Part shown: in pieces, positions 19,203-29,122 of the stretch | Layout of the letters: each line of letters starts with the position of its first letter | Position numbering within the stretch: the first letter of the stretch is position 1 | DNA from: Caldilineales bacterium | Lineage (GTDB): Bacteria > Chloroflexota > Anaerolineae > Caldilineales > Caldilineaceae | Length of the DNA: 64,000 nucleotides | Reading direction: 5' to 3' | Assembly (NCBI GenBank): GCA_012271135.1 | Contig: JAAXGZ010000045.1 | Location: forward strand, 1-64,000 | Notes under the pieces: model-generated | Seen by the model: only the letters and a program-made list of their open reading frames with translations | What the model was told of the DNA's origin: nothing | Database searches by the model: none | Position numbers and translations under genes: made by a program

Positions 19203-21106
19203 GCTGCTTCCCTTGCCGGAGTGCGATCGAGTACGTCCAGGACGCGACAGGCCGTTTCGTAGCGTCCGAAACTCGGCATCAGGTACACCCCTTGGACATG
19301 GGGCGCATCGATCAGGTCCAACAACAGGTCCTGGGCCATTGCCACGCCGGCTTGGCGGCCCTGCTTAGCGGCTTCCTTCATGGTGTTCAGCGCAGTCGGT
19401 GTCAAGGTGATGCCCGGCACTTCATGATGCAGGAAACTGGCATGGCGAAAGCTTTGCAGGGGCAGAATGCCGATCAGAACCGGTGCCGGAATGGGTCCGT
19501 ACCGGGCGGCGTACAGGTCCGCGAAGCGAATCCAGACCATGGGATCATAGATGGGCTGGGTCATGATGAAGTCGGCGCCATGCTGGAGTTTGCGGGTCAG
19601 TCGTTCCGCCTCCAGTTCCAGGTCGGGTCGGGTCGGGTCGCAGGCTACGGCGATGGCGAAACTGCTGTGCTGACCCATCTCCTTGCCCTGGAGGTCCTGG
19701 CCCCTGTTGAACTGCTGCAGGATCTGCACCAGGCCCACGCTGTCCGTATCGTAGACCGGGGAACTGTTTTGGCTCTCCCCCAGACTGGGGGGATCGCCGG
19801 TCAGGGCGAGAATGTTGCGCAGGCCCAGCGCGTGGGCGCCCAGCAGGTCGGCCTGCAGGCCCATCAGCGACCGATCCCGGGTCGTGAAGTGCAGGATGGT
19901 CTCAATCCCTACGCGATTTTCGATAAGTGTTGAAAGGGCCAGGGCTCCCATCCGTACCCGTGCCATGGGGCTGTCTGCCACATTGATGGCATCAGCTCCC
20001 CGTTCCTTGGCCAGCCGGGCGCCGGCCAACTGGCGTTCCGGGTTCATGCCCCGCGGCGGATCCACTTCCACGCTGACCACAAATTCACCGGCCCGGATCT
20101 TGGCCAGCAGTCCGGATGCCGAAACCGGGTCCGATGCGTTGGGTCCGCCGGTTTCGGATACCCGGACCCCCCACTCGACGGACGGTTCCGCCTCACGGTG
20201 CTCCGGATCTCCTTCGCGGTCGGAGTCGACGTTGTCCAATGCCTCCCGCATGGCCCTGATGTGTGCGGGCGTGGTTCCGCAGCAACCGCCCACAATCCTG
20301 GCGCCGCGGGCGAGAAACTCCGGCACCATGGCGGCGAAGTATTCCGGACCCGCCTCGTACTGGAAGTGCCCATCCACGCGCGTGGGCAGGCCGGCGTTGG
20401 GCATCGCGGACAGCCAAATGCCCGGCCGGGCAGCCCGCAGGGTTGCCAGGACATCGAGCAGAGCGGTCGGACCCACCGCACAGTTCGCGCCCAGCACGTC
20501 AATCGGCAGGTCGATCAGCGCCTCGGCGGCGGCGGCGGCGTCAAGGCCAAAGAGAGTTTCGCCGTCCGCACTAAATGTCAGACAGGCCAGCACGGGCAGA
20601 TCCGACAGTTCCCGAATGGCCAGGACGGCCTGTCGTAGTTCCGCCACATCGGTCATGGTCTCGACGCAGAAGAGGTCGACTCCACCCTCCAGAAGCGCCG
20701 CCGCCTGTTCGCGGAATGCAACTCGGGCCTGCTCTGCGGAAATGGGACCGCGGGGTGCCAGAAAGCGGCCCAAGGGACCGATGTCGCCGGCGATGAAGAG
20801 GTCCCGGCCGCTACTTTCGCGCACGTCGCGCGCGATGCGGGCCGCAGCCCGGTTGATGGCAACCACCTGGTCGTCCAGCCCGTGTTCTGCCAACCGCAGC
20901 GACTGCGCGCCGAAGGTATGGGTTAACAGGATGTCGGCACCGGCCCTGGCGTACGCCAGTTGGAGTTCCCGGACGCGATCCGGCTCGGAAAGACAAAGTT
21001 CTTCCAGGTTCTGGTCCACGCGCGCCCCATGGGCCAGCAAGAGCGTGCCCATGCCGCCGTCGGCCAACATGGGGCCGGCCTGCAGGGTTTCCAGGAACGG
21101 GACCAT
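19199..21106 (-). CDS. Bifunctional homocysteine S-methyltransferase / 5,10-methylenetetrahydrofolate reductase
   Basis: N-terminal [14 protein letters not shown] ... [14 protein letters not shown] Hcy-methyltransferase; C-terminal MTHFR ([25 protein letters not shown]). Start set at ATG 21106; the longer ORF extension is probably spurious. Confidence 0.9.
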   Translation of the reverse strand: MVPFLETLQAGPMLADGGMGTLLLAHGARVDQNLEELCLSEPDRVRELQLAYARAGADILLTHTFGAQSLRLAEHGLDDQVVAINRAAARIARDVRESSGRDLFIAGDIGPLGRFLAPRGPISAEQARVAFREQAAALLEGGVDLFCVETMTDVAELRQAVLAIRELSDLPVLACLTFSADGETLFGLDAAAAAEALIDLPIDVLGANCAVGPTALLDVLATLRAARPGIWLSAMPNAGLPTRVDGHFQYEAGPEYFAAMVPEFLARGARIVGGCCGTTPAHIRAMREALDNVDSDREGDPEHREAEPSVEWGVRVSETGGPNASDPVSASGLLAKIRAGEFVVSVEVDPPRGMNPERQLAGARLAKERGADAINVADSPMARVRMGALALSTLIENRVGIETILHFTTRDRSLMGLQADLLGAHALGLRNILALTGDPPSLGESQNSSPVYDTDSVGLVQILQQFNRGQDLQGKEMGQHSSFAIAVACDPTRPDLELEAERLTRKLQHGADFIMTQPIYDPMVWIRFADLYAARYGPIPAPVLIGILPLQSFRHASFLHHEVPGITLTPTALNTMKEAAKQGRQAGVAMAQDLLLDLIDAPHVQGVYLMPSFGRYETACRVLDVLDRTPAREAA

Positions 21107-21147
21107 GGGATGGGGACCTGGGCAGGGAACCGGAACGATCTGCGTCG

Positions 21148-22230
21148 TCAGGTCTGGATCTTGTCGCGCATGCGGGCATACATGGCGTAGTCGATCACCA
21201 CCCTTCGCGCCAGGTAGTCCGCCGTCTCCGGGGCCCGTCTCCGCCAGGGAGCCGGATCGCGGGTGACGGTCATGTCGATGGCATCGGACCCACCCCCACT
21301 CCCGTAACTCACGGCCAGAATGCGGTCGCCCGCGTGGGCGTGGTCCAGGATGGCGCTGAGGCCGAGCAGGGTGGAACCGGCGTAGGTATTGCCGATTTTG
21401 CCCACGAGCAGGCCCCGTCGCCACTGGTCGGGCCGGAAGCCCATGTCGGTCAGCACCCGCGTCGCAAACTTCAGGTTGGGTTGGTGGACCACTACATGGC
21501 GGTAGTCGGAAGGCCGGGAGCCCACATCCTCCATGAGTTTGCGGCCGGCGGCCAGGACATGCTGGAAATAGCCTGGCTCGCCGGTGAACCGGCCGGCATG
21601 CATGGGGTAGGGCTGGTTTGGGCGCCGCCAGAAATCAGGGGTGTCGGTGACCCAGGACAGCGCGTGATTGATGGTGACCGGCGCCTCCGCCGCGGGGCCC
21701 AGGATCAGGACCGCGCCACCAGCGGCGGCGGTGTACTCAAGCGCGTCGCCAGGGCGGCTCTGGGCCGTGTCCATGCCCGCCACCAACGCATACGTGCCGC
21801 GTCCGCTGCCGACAAAACCCATGCCGGCCTGCAGGGCTTCGGTGCCGGCCTTGCAGGCGAATTCCAGGTCTGCTGCCAGTGTCAGGGGAGTGGCGCCAAT
21901 GGCTTCGGCCACGATGGTCCCCGTGGGTTTGACGGCATACGGATGGCTCTCGCTGCCGATCCACACAGCTTCGATCGCGGAGGGCGGCACCCCAGCCCGA
22001 CTCAGGGCGTTGGCGGAGGCTTCCATGCACATGGTTGCGGTGTCTTCGTCCTGCCCGGGCACCGACTTTTCCTGTCCGACCGGTACCGTGTCCGGATCGG
22101 ACCAAACCCGGGCGATTTCGCGGGCGGGCAAACGATACCGCGGAATGTAGGCGCCGTGGCCCATGATGCCAACGGGGCGCCCGACCGCATTCCGGTTCGT
22201 GTGGTGCTGTGGGTGGTGGAGGATTTCCAT
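21148..22230 (-). CDS. Hydroxymethylglutaryl-CoA synthase (archaeal/bacterial short type)
   Basis: GIMGHGAYIPRYRL; ADLEFACKAGTEALQAG catalytic Cys; HQPNLKFATRV; GKIGNTYAGSTLLGLSAILD. Confidence 0.88.
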   Translation of the reverse strand: MEILHHPQHHTNRNAVGRPVGIMGHGAYIPRYRLPAREIARVWSDPDTVPVGQEKSVPGQDEDTATMCMEASANALSRAGVPPSAIEAVWIGSESHPYAVKPTGTIVAEAIGATPLTLAADLEFACKAGTEALQAGMGFVGSGRGTYALVAGMDTAQSRPGDALEYTAAAGGAVLILGPAAEAPVTINHALSWVTDTPDFWRRPNQPYPMHAGRFTGEPGYFQHVLAAGRKLMEDVGSRPSDYRHVVVHQPNLKFATRVLTDMGFRPDQWRRGLLVGKIGNTYAGSTLLGLSAILDHAHAGDRILAVSYGSGGGSDAIDMTVTRDPAPWRRRAPETADYLARRVVIDYAMYARMRDKIQT

Positions 22231-22242
22231 GATTGCACGGGA

Positions 22243-23583
22243 TCATGCCGAAAGCGAGGAGTGGAAGCTTAATGCCGCTTCCGTGGACATCCGGCGCGAT
22301 GCCACCATCTCGGCTGCAACTTGGGCCACCTGCCCGGCCGGTACCCCGGCTGCCAACGCCACCTGCCGCGCGTGCAGTCGCATGTGCCCGGCTTGGATGC
22401 CGGTGCCGACCAGCGCCAGCAAGGCCGCAAGGTTCTGCGCCAGCCCGACCGCCGCGGCGATGCGGGCCAACCGGCGCGAGTCGGGGTTGCCCAACAGCTT
22501 CAGGGAAACGGGCACCAGGGGATGGGCCCTGGTGCTGTGTCCGGCCACGCCCAGGGCCAGCGGCAAGGTGAGGCGACCGTGCAGCAGGGGACCTGCCGAA
22601 TCCACACCCCGGGCGCGGACGAGACTGTCTTGGGGCAGCGCGTCGGCACCCGGCACAACCGTCCAGCGGGTGAGACCCCGATAGCGACCTTTCCGTGCGG
22701 CCCAGGCGTGGGCTGCAGCCGCCACCGCGCGGCAATCGTTGCCGGTGGCCATGGCCACCGCCTCCACACCGTTGAGGATGCCCTTGTTGTGGGTTGCGGC
22801 GCGGTGGGGATCCGCCTGTGCCAGCGCGTCCGCCTGGACAATGCGCCTTTGGAGATGCCCGCCCTCCGTCCGACTGTCCGCCAGCGCGTTCCAAGTGTAC
22901 AGAACCTCGGCGGTTGCCAGGCGCTGAACACACAGGTTGCTCAGGATGCTCATGACGACTTCGCCGCCGGTGAGTTCCGCCACAAGGGGAGCCAGCGCCT
23001 CCAGGGCCGTGTTGACGATGTTCGCGCCCATGGCGTCGGCCACGTCCATGGTCAGTTCCACCAACAGAACGGGACCCGCTTCCGAGTGCGGAATGTGGCG
23101 CGTGGTCAAACTCCGGGGACCTCCGCCGCGCGCCAACAACGATCCGCGGGCCGGGATGTGCGCCAGGAGTTCGCGTTCCGCGACCGCCAGGGACCGTTGC
23201 GCCTCGGCGATATCCGGCACGTCCACCAACTGAATGTGACCGCCCATCAGGTTGGGTGTGGCTTCCGTGCGGAAGCCGCCGCCGGTACGGGCCAGCTTGG
23301 CCGCCTTGCTGGCAGCCGCCACCACGGACGGTTCTTCCACCGCCATCGGAACGGTCAGTTCCTCGCCGTCGACCAGGAAGTTGGTGGCGATGCCGTAGGG
23401 CAACGCGTAACGGCCCACTACGTTTTCCGACATGGCGTCGGCTTCGGGAAGCGACAGACCGGCGTCCAGGACGGCGCGATCCTGTTCGTCCAACAGGCGT
23501 TGTTGCTGGAGCAGGTCCAGTCGCGCGGCCGGTTCCAACCGGTGCAGACCGGTTAGGGGAGCCGGGGTTTCAGGGACGGTCAC
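22243..23583 (-). CDS. mvaA: Hydroxymethylglutaryl-CoA reductase, degradative/class II type
   Basis: ENVVGRYALPYGIATNFLVDG; TEATPNLMGGHIQLVD; DAMGANIVNT; NKGILNGVEAVAMATGNDCRAVAAAAHA. Confidence 0.92.
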   Translation of the reverse strand: MTVPETPAPLTGLHRLEPAARLDLLQQQRLLDEQDRAVLDAGLSLPEADAMSENVVGRYALPYGIATNFLVDGEELTVPMAVEEPSVVAAASKAAKLARTGGGFRTEATPNLMGGHIQLVDVPDIAEAQRSLAVAERELLAHIPARGSLLARGGGPRSLTTRHIPHSEAGPVLLVELTMDVADAMGANIVNTALEALAPLVAELTGGEVVMSILSNLCVQRLATAEVLYTWNALADSRTEGGHLQRRIVQADALAQADPHRAATHNKGILNGVEAVAMATGNDCRAVAAAAHAWAARKGRYRGLTRWTVVPGADALPQDSLVRARGVDSAGPLLHGRLTLPLALGVAGHSTRAHPLVPVSLKLLGNPDSRRLARIAAAVGLAQNLAALLALVGTGIQAGHMRLHARQVALAAGVPAGQVAQVAAEMVASRRMSTEAALSFHSSLSA

Positions 23584-23595
23584 GGCCGGAGACGT

Positions 23596-25011
23596 TCAGG
23601 GAAATTGTTGCTGCAGGGCCTGCACAAAGGGATGCAGGGCCTGGGGCACAAACGAAATCCAAACCAACAGGCCCAGCATGCCGGCGGCGGGCAGCCGCAG
23701 CGCCATTGGTTCCTGGGCATGGGCGGTTTCCGACTCGGGACGCAGGAGTATGCGCAAAACCCGGATCAGGCCCACTGCGGCCAAGGCCGTGCCCAGTGCC
23801 AGCACGAGCGCAACCCGCCAGTCGATGGTGGCGATGAACTGCCATGTGACCCAGAAGTGGCCGAAGCCACTGGTCAGGGGGAATCCAACCAGTCCCAGCG
23901 TGCCGAACAGAAACAGGGCCATGTTCCAAGGCAGGCTGTGGCCCAAACCGGCCCACTGAAAGTTTCCGCGGATGCGGCTGATGTCCAGTTGGGTCAGACC
24001 GGCCAGGCAGCACATGGTGCAGACGATGCGGACAAGGAACAATCCCAGGATTGTGCCCCAGACGCGTCCCACGGGCAGCGTCACCACCAGCAGGATCATG
24101 CCCCAGTTCAACATTGAGGCGTAGAACCAAATGCGCCGAGGATCCTGAGTGCCCAAGGCGGACAGGCCGCCCCAGACCACAGTCAGGATACCCGCCCAGC
24201 CCAACCACGCGAATAGGGGTTCGTAGCTCTGCAGAATGGGATGCCTGAGCAGCGTGCCGTGCAGCACGGTCAGGATGCAAAACTGCAACATCAGATCAAC
24301 GGCCGCGCCTGGGATTGGGTTGGTGCCTTCGTTGGGATCGCGCAGCAGCTGGTGCAGCGGAAACGGCATGCACAGGACGAAAAGGCCCGCCGACAAAAGA
24401 AACTGGGCACGTTGGACCAGGTCCGTGTTTTGGGGGTCAATGGGGATCAGTGCCACCAAAACCCAGTTGGCAAGGATGAAGCATATCAGCGCGATCATCG
24501 GGACAAGCGACAGTCGGCGCAGCCGAGGCAGGGCGCTGGAAGACACCAACGGTGTCCAAGCCGTAATCGGGAGCAACAGGACCGGATGCAGCAAAGGCAT
24601 GGCCAAGGGAGTTGCCGCGGTTGTCAACACGAAAGCGAATCCGGCGAACGCCAGAAACAGACCCGGGAGGGAGTCGGCCGAACTGCCTGTCAACAGCATT
24701 AACAGGCAGACCCCGGCCAACACCAGGATCGCCAGCTGCAGACCGGGCAGGGACTCATTGGAGAGGGACAATTCGATGCCCAGACGGGGAAAGTCCCAGA
24801 TAGGTATCTGTCCCACTCCCAGATGGCGTCTTCGCTGTTGCAGTTCGATCAGCAGCAACCCAATGAGGCAGGCCAGGACCAGGCCGCTGGCCTGGCCCAC
24901 GATCGCATTCCGGCGCAGCATCCGACAGAGACCGCTGCCGGCCAGCAGTGCCAGCAGCAGAAGAAAGGGCGTCGGATCCTGTCCCTGCAGGAATTCGGCC
25001 TGACCGATCAT
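23596..25011 (-). CDS. Complex I antiporter-like (NuoM/NuoN-like) membrane protein
   Basis: About 14 TMs; LGTQDPRRIWFYASMLNWGMILL and LGLVGFPLTSGFGHFWVTW resemble the proton-conducting transporter domain. Confidence 0.7.
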   Translation of the reverse strand: MIGQAEFLQGQDPTPFLLLLALLAGSGLCRMLRRNAIVGQASGLVLACLIGLLLIELQQRRRHLGVGQIPIWDFPRLGIELSLSNESLPGLQLAILVLAGVCLLMLLTGSSADSLPGLFLAFAGFAFVLTTAATPLAMPLLHPVLLLPITAWTPLVSSSALPRLRRLSLVPMIALICFILANWVLVALIPIDPQNTDLVQRAQFLLSAGLFVLCMPFPLHQLLRDPNEGTNPIPGAAVDLMLQFCILTVLHGTLLRHPILQSYEPLFAWLGWAGILTVVWGGLSALGTQDPRRIWFYASMLNWGMILLVVTLPVGRVWGTILGLFLVRIVCTMCCLAGLTQLDISRIRGNFQWAGLGHSLPWNMALFLFGTLGLVGFPLTSGFGHFWVTWQFIATIDWRVALVLALGTALAAVGLIRVLRILLRPESETAHAQEPMALRLPAAGMLGLLVWISFVPQALHPFVQALQQQFP

Positions 25012-25610
25012 GGAAGCGGTGCCGGAACGGGTGAGGGGCGGGCGCGGGTGGCTTGGAGTGCAAACACAAGGACCGCCAAGAGCTCGGCCCCGTTGACGAG
25101 AAAAATCAACGGGACGGTTTGGCTGTAGGTCACATAGACCACCAGGTTTAAGGTCAGCAGGACGAGCACCCCGCCGAGGCCGAAGTCCGCTGGGCTATCG
25201 GACAGACCCGTGAAGAGGAATCCACTCAGGGTGAGCATGACGGTCGACCGTAACAGCCAAGGTTGCTGCATGGCCCGGGGCAGGAAGTCTGCGAAATCGT
25301 CGATAGGCACCCAGCGCGCGGCGAGAACCACAGCTATCGCGCCCAGCAAGCGCATCAGAAGCGCGGGCCGTTCCCGGCTCAATCCTCCGGGCTGGCTGAG
25401 CAGACTGCCCAGCGTTACGGCGACCGCAGCCGTCAGCGGTACCAGGCCGATGGCAACGATCACTTCCGTTGGATTCCCCCCGACCTGGAGCAGCATACGC
25501 GCAACCTGCAGGATTGTCGCGGCCAACAGCGGACCCGTGGCGCGGAGATCCCAGCTGGCGAACAGCAGGATCAGGGTTCCGGCCAGCAGTGTCCAGTCGA
25601 ATTGGTTCAC
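25008..25610 (-). CDS. Small polytopic membrane protein, HyfE-like
   Basis: About 6 TMs, sandwiched between two antiporter-like genes with overlapping/abutting stops; start inferred as GTG inside the longer ORF 25008..26606. Confidence 0.5.
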   Translation of the reverse strand: MNQFDWTLLAGTLILLFASWDLRATGPLLAATILQVARMLLQVGGNPTEVIVAIGLVPLTAAVAVTLGSLLSQPGGLSRERPALLMRLLGAIAVVLAARWVPIDDFADFLPRAMQQPWLLRSTVMLTLSGFLFTGLSDSPADFGLGGVLVLLTLNLVVYVTYSQTVPLIFLVNGAELLAVLVFALQATRARPSPVPAPLP

Positions 25611-25618
25611 GAGTGCCT

Positions 25619-27325
25619 TCAGCGCAGAATGGCTCGCAGCAGGACCAGCAAAGCCACGGACCAGCCCACGAGGCCGGAACCTTCGATCACATTCAGCGTG
25701 TTGGACCACACTACGCTGATCCGGGCGGCACCGAACTGGATGCCTCCCGATACCCACTCCAGCGACAGGCCCAGGGTGATCTTGCGCAGCAGCCGGGAGG
25801 CCGGCTCGCGAATTCGGGTCAACATCCAGCCGACCGACAGGCCTCCGCCCGTGGCGACCGCCGTGTAGGTCAGAACCATGGGGGAACGCAATTGCCCAAG
25901 GCTTGCCCACAGCGACGGCAATTCCGCGCCGCCGGCATGCAGCCAAATCCAGCCCGGGACGATCCCAAGGAGCAGGTTCGACACGGCCAGCAGGCATGCT
26001 GCACCCAGTTGGGGATCTCGGTGCAGAGGGATTCCGTCCTGCATCCTGCGGGTGGCGTCCAGCCATGGACGCCAGAGCGAGGCACTGAACAGGAGGACGG
26101 CCAGCAGGAAGGTGGCGTTCACGACGCTTGCCGGGGGCAGGGCGCCGGGTTGAAGCCAACGGCCCAGTGCGATGAATCCCGGTGTCAGGGGCATCCCCAG
26201 GAGGCCCAGGATCCCCAGCAGGTGCAATGCCAGGCCGACGCGCGTTGGGGGAAGTCGCTGCGCCACAAGCCACAGCGCCCCTGACAGGCAGCAGGCGGCC
26301 ACCGAGGAAAGGGTTGCCATGGGCCCCTGGCCGAATCCCAGCATGGCGGCCAATCCAGTCAGTGACACCGATGTCACGATGACGGACTTGCGGCGCAGCG
26401 AACAGCTTCCCCGGTGCAGGCAGGCAACGGCGCTGATCAGGCACATGAGTGCGATTGCAGGCAGTACCAGGGTCCGGATTTCGGGCTGGCGCTGGGCCAG
26501 CTCGAGCGTGAGGCCCAACAGCCAGAGCCCCGACAGGGCTGGCAGGACCTGGCTGAAAATCCGTTCGGACACGCTGAGGTTCAGGTGGCTGCTGGGCAGC
26601 AGCCAAAGGTGCAGGGGGTAGGCTCCCCCGCGTACGGCGCCGGCGATAAACAGGGCGTAAAGGGTCTCAATCGGCAAGGATGAGCCAATCAGCATTTGAT
26701 TGGGGCCGTTGACCCCTGCCGGAAACAGTCCAATCAACAATACCAGCGTGCCCAGCATGCCCATGCCCAAAGCGCGGTGGTACACCACGGACCATTCCTC
26801 CTGTACCACCGCGTGCTGGTTCATCACCTGCGTGTGGCGGAAGACCAGCATCACGTCCAGCAGGACCCAGGTAAAGACCGTGGTCAGCATGTTGCCACTG
26901 TTGACCAGCAGCCACACGCAGGCCAACGTCGCCAGATTCAGGGCCAGGAACCGCGTAAAGAAGAACCTGTCCTCCGGGGACATCTCTTCCGGATCGGACA
27001 GCCGCTGTGCGGTGCAGAGCAGGCCGGCCGCGCCCAATATCCCCGCCAGGAGCGAGATGTTCCAGTTCCAGCCCACGTGCAGCCACACAAACTGAAAGCT
27101 GTCCTGCAGGGACGGCTGCCAGGTGAGGGCGAACAGCGGCAGCCCGCGCTGGAACACCTGGCTGATCAGGGCTGTGAGCGAGATGCCGAGCAGGATCAGG
27201 GCCAGTGCCAGCAGTCGGTCCGGCCGACTGCGCGTGGGATGAGCAAAGGACAGTGCCACCGGACCCGCAAGCAGCAGCAGCGGCGGCAAGAGTGGAGAAG
27301 TGACCAAGCCGCGCAGGGCTTCCAT
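25619..27325 (-). CDS. Complex I antiporter-like (NuoL-like) membrane protein
   Basis: About 14 TMs; ALFIAGAVRGGAYPLHLWLLPSSHLNLSVSERI resembles the TM7/TM8 region of the proton-conducting transporter family. Confidence 0.7.
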   Translation of the reverse strand: MEALRGLVTSPLLPPLLLLAGPVALSFAHPTRSRPDRLLALALILLGISLTALISQVFQRGLPLFALTWQPSLQDSFQFVWLHVGWNWNISLLAGILGAAGLLCTAQRLSDPEEMSPEDRFFFTRFLALNLATLACVWLLVNSGNMLTTVFTWVLLDVMLVFRHTQVMNQHAVVQEEWSVVYHRALGMGMLGTLVLLIGLFPAGVNGPNQMLIGSSLPIETLYALFIAGAVRGGAYPLHLWLLPSSHLNLSVSERIFSQVLPALSGLWLLGLTLELAQRQPEIRTLVLPAIALMCLISAVACLHRGSCSLRRKSVIVTSVSLTGLAAMLGFGQGPMATLSSVAACCLSGALWLVAQRLPPTRVGLALHLLGILGLLGMPLTPGFIALGRWLQPGALPPASVVNATFLLAVLLFSASLWRPWLDATRRMQDGIPLHRDPQLGAACLLAVSNLLLGIVPGWIWLHAGGAELPSLWASLGQLRSPMVLTYTAVATGGGLSVGWMLTRIREPASRLLRKITLGLSLEWVSGGIQFGAARISVVWSNTLNVIEGSGLVGWSVALLVLLRAILR

Positions 27326-27467
27326 GGCAACGCCTTGACGCGGGGTCGGCAGATTTAGATCCGAACTCGCCGGAAGGCCGCCCCGGGCGGACGGGATCGG
27401 CCTCGGTCAGGATGGTGGTACCGGTCGCCGAATCGGTCGCCCGCGCCGGCGCAGGGCTTGGCGGGGT

Positions 27468-28085
27468 TCACCCCAGTGCGGCCGGCGAATTGGCCGTGCC
27501 GGTGAAGACGATGGCGGACAGTGGCTCGCGCTCACGTGCCGACACTTCGCGTTCCGCCATCGGTTCCGCCAAAGTATCCGGTTCGTCACGGTACCCGATC
27601 GCGACTGCGACCACTGGTTCCCATTCGTCGGGCAGAGCGAGGACCTTGCGTGCGGCATCGCCCGAAAAGCCGCCCATTTGGTGTGCATGGAGGCCCATGG
27701 CCGTGGCCTGGGTCACGAGGTTGGCCACCGCCTGGCCCGTGTCGTACACCGCCTTGCGGTTGGTCCCTCCCCGGGCCACGGTGTTGGCGGAGGCGATCAT
27801 CAGGAGACTGGCGTTGCGTGCCCAGGCTTGATTCATGTCCATCAGCGTGCCCAGGATCCGCTCGAAGCCCTCAGGATCGGCCGAGCGCTCTGCGTAAACA
27901 AACCGCCATGGCTGCGCGTTGAACGAAGAGGCGGACCAACGCGCAGCCTCGAACAGGCTTCCAATTTGCTCGCGGCCCAAGGATGCTTGTCGGAAGGCCC
28001 GTGGACTCCACCGGGCCGCGAGGTGTTCGTGGATGGGGTAGGCAGTGTCCGCGCGCTTCTGGCTGTCGAGACTGGACAAGGTCAT
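27468..28085 (-). CDS. Nitroreductase family protein
   Basis: RWSPRAFRQASLGREQIGSLFEAARWSASSFNAQPWRFVYA; MGLHAHQMGGFSGDAARKVLALP. Confidence 0.92.
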   Translation of the reverse strand: MTLSSLDSQKRADTAYPIHEHLAARWSPRAFRQASLGREQIGSLFEAARWSASSFNAQPWRFVYAERSADPEGFERILGTLMDMNQAWARNASLLMIASANTVARGGTNRKAVYDTGQAVANLVTQATAMGLHAHQMGGFSGDAARKVLALPDEWEPVVAVAIGYRDEPDTLAEPMAEREVSAREREPLSAIVFTGTANSPAALG

Positions 28086-28123
28086 CTCCTTGGGGAATTC
28101 GTGCCGGCGTGGGATGCGGCTGC

Positions 28124-29122
28124 TCAGGGCAGGTGGACCCAGGCCGCTCGGCTGTGTTCAAGGCCGGTTATTGTAAAGGATTCAAGGGCGGCAGGCAGGA
28201 GGCAGCAGTCCAGCGGACCCAACTCCGCAGAGCCGCCGGCAGCGGCGATTCCAAGCGAGCCCTCCAGAACCACCACGAACCGGCAGGTAGCAGGATCCCC
28301 TTCTCCGACCATGGTCTCGCCGGTTGCGACAGTTGCGAGGTCCGTCGCAAACTGCGGGCACGTGATCAATCTGCTGGCGGCCAGTCCCTGCCAGGTTGCC
28401 GGTCGGGGAACCACCGGATTGGACACGGGCGCGCCCGTGTCCAAACACGCCAGGGATTCGTGCCAGTGCAACGGCCTCGGCTGTTCCAGCCGGGGCGGCC
28501 GATCCCAGTCGTACATGCGCCAGGTGGTGTCGCTGGTTTCCTGCACTTCCAGGACCGTAATCCCGGGTCCCAGGGCATGCACCTGTCCGGCTGGCACGAA
28601 AAACGTGTCCCCGGCATGGACTTGATGGCGCTGCAGCCAATGTGTCAGGTTCCGGGAAGGACCGGCCTGTTGAATGTCCTCCAGCGTTGTGCCCGGCTTA
28701 AGACCGAGTATCAGTTCGGCGTCCGGCTCGGCGGCCAGGATGATCCACATTTCAGTCTTGCCGAAGGTTTCGCTCCGACCGTCGCCTTGGGCCGGATGTA
28801 CCTGTACGGACAGCCACTCGTCGACATCCAGCAACTTCAGCAGGATTGGGAAGCGGCCATGTGTGACCGTATCTGCATGCCGCGTGCCCACCAGATCGAT
28901 TCCAAATTCCCTGATCAACCGGGACAGCCGCCAACCGGCCAACGGGCCGTGTGCCACCGGTGTCTCGGCTGTCGGGTGACCCGACACAAGCCATGCCTCA
29001 GCCAGACGCGAACCGGCCGGAACCCACGGCAGTCGTTCAGCGAGTCTGTGTCCGCCCCACACTGCATCCCGCATATGGGGGACAAAGCACAATGGATGGT
29101 CAAGCCGCTGGATGGAACTCAC
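28124..29122 (-). CDS. manA: Mannose-6-phosphate isomerase, class I-like
   Basis: FPILLKLLDVDEWLSVQVHPAQ; KTEMWIILAAEPDAELILGLKPG; GDTFFVPAGQVHALGPGITVLEVQETSDTTWRMYDWDR. Confidence 0.9.
   Translation of the reverse strand: MSSIQRLDHPLCFVPHMRDAVWGGHRLAERLPWVPAGSRLAEAWLVSGHPTAETPVAHGPLAGWRLSRLIREFGIDLVGTRHADTVTHGRFPILLKLLDVDEWLSVQVHPAQGDGRSETFGKTEMWIILAAEPDAELILGLKPGTTLEDIQQAGPSRNLTHWLQRHQVHAGDTFFVPAGQVHALGPGITVLEVQETSDTTWRMYDWDRPPRLEQPRPLHWHESLACLDTGAPVSNPVVPRPATWQGLAASRLITCPQFATDLATVATGETMVGEGDPATCRFVVVLEGSLGIAAAGGSAELGPLDCCLLPAALESFTITGLEHSRAAWVHLP

Noticed and set aside
21107-21424. N-terminal extension of the homocysteine methyltransferase/MTHFR ORF
   Set aside because: Arg/Gly/His-rich sequence that overlaps the HMG-CoA synthase 3' end in another frame; the ATG at 21106 gives the recognised domain start.
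25611-26606. Upstream part of the 532-aa minus-strand ORF 25008..26606
   Set aside because: Overlaps the NuoL-like gene in another frame; only the part from about 25610 downwards looks like membrane protein, so the rest was discarded.
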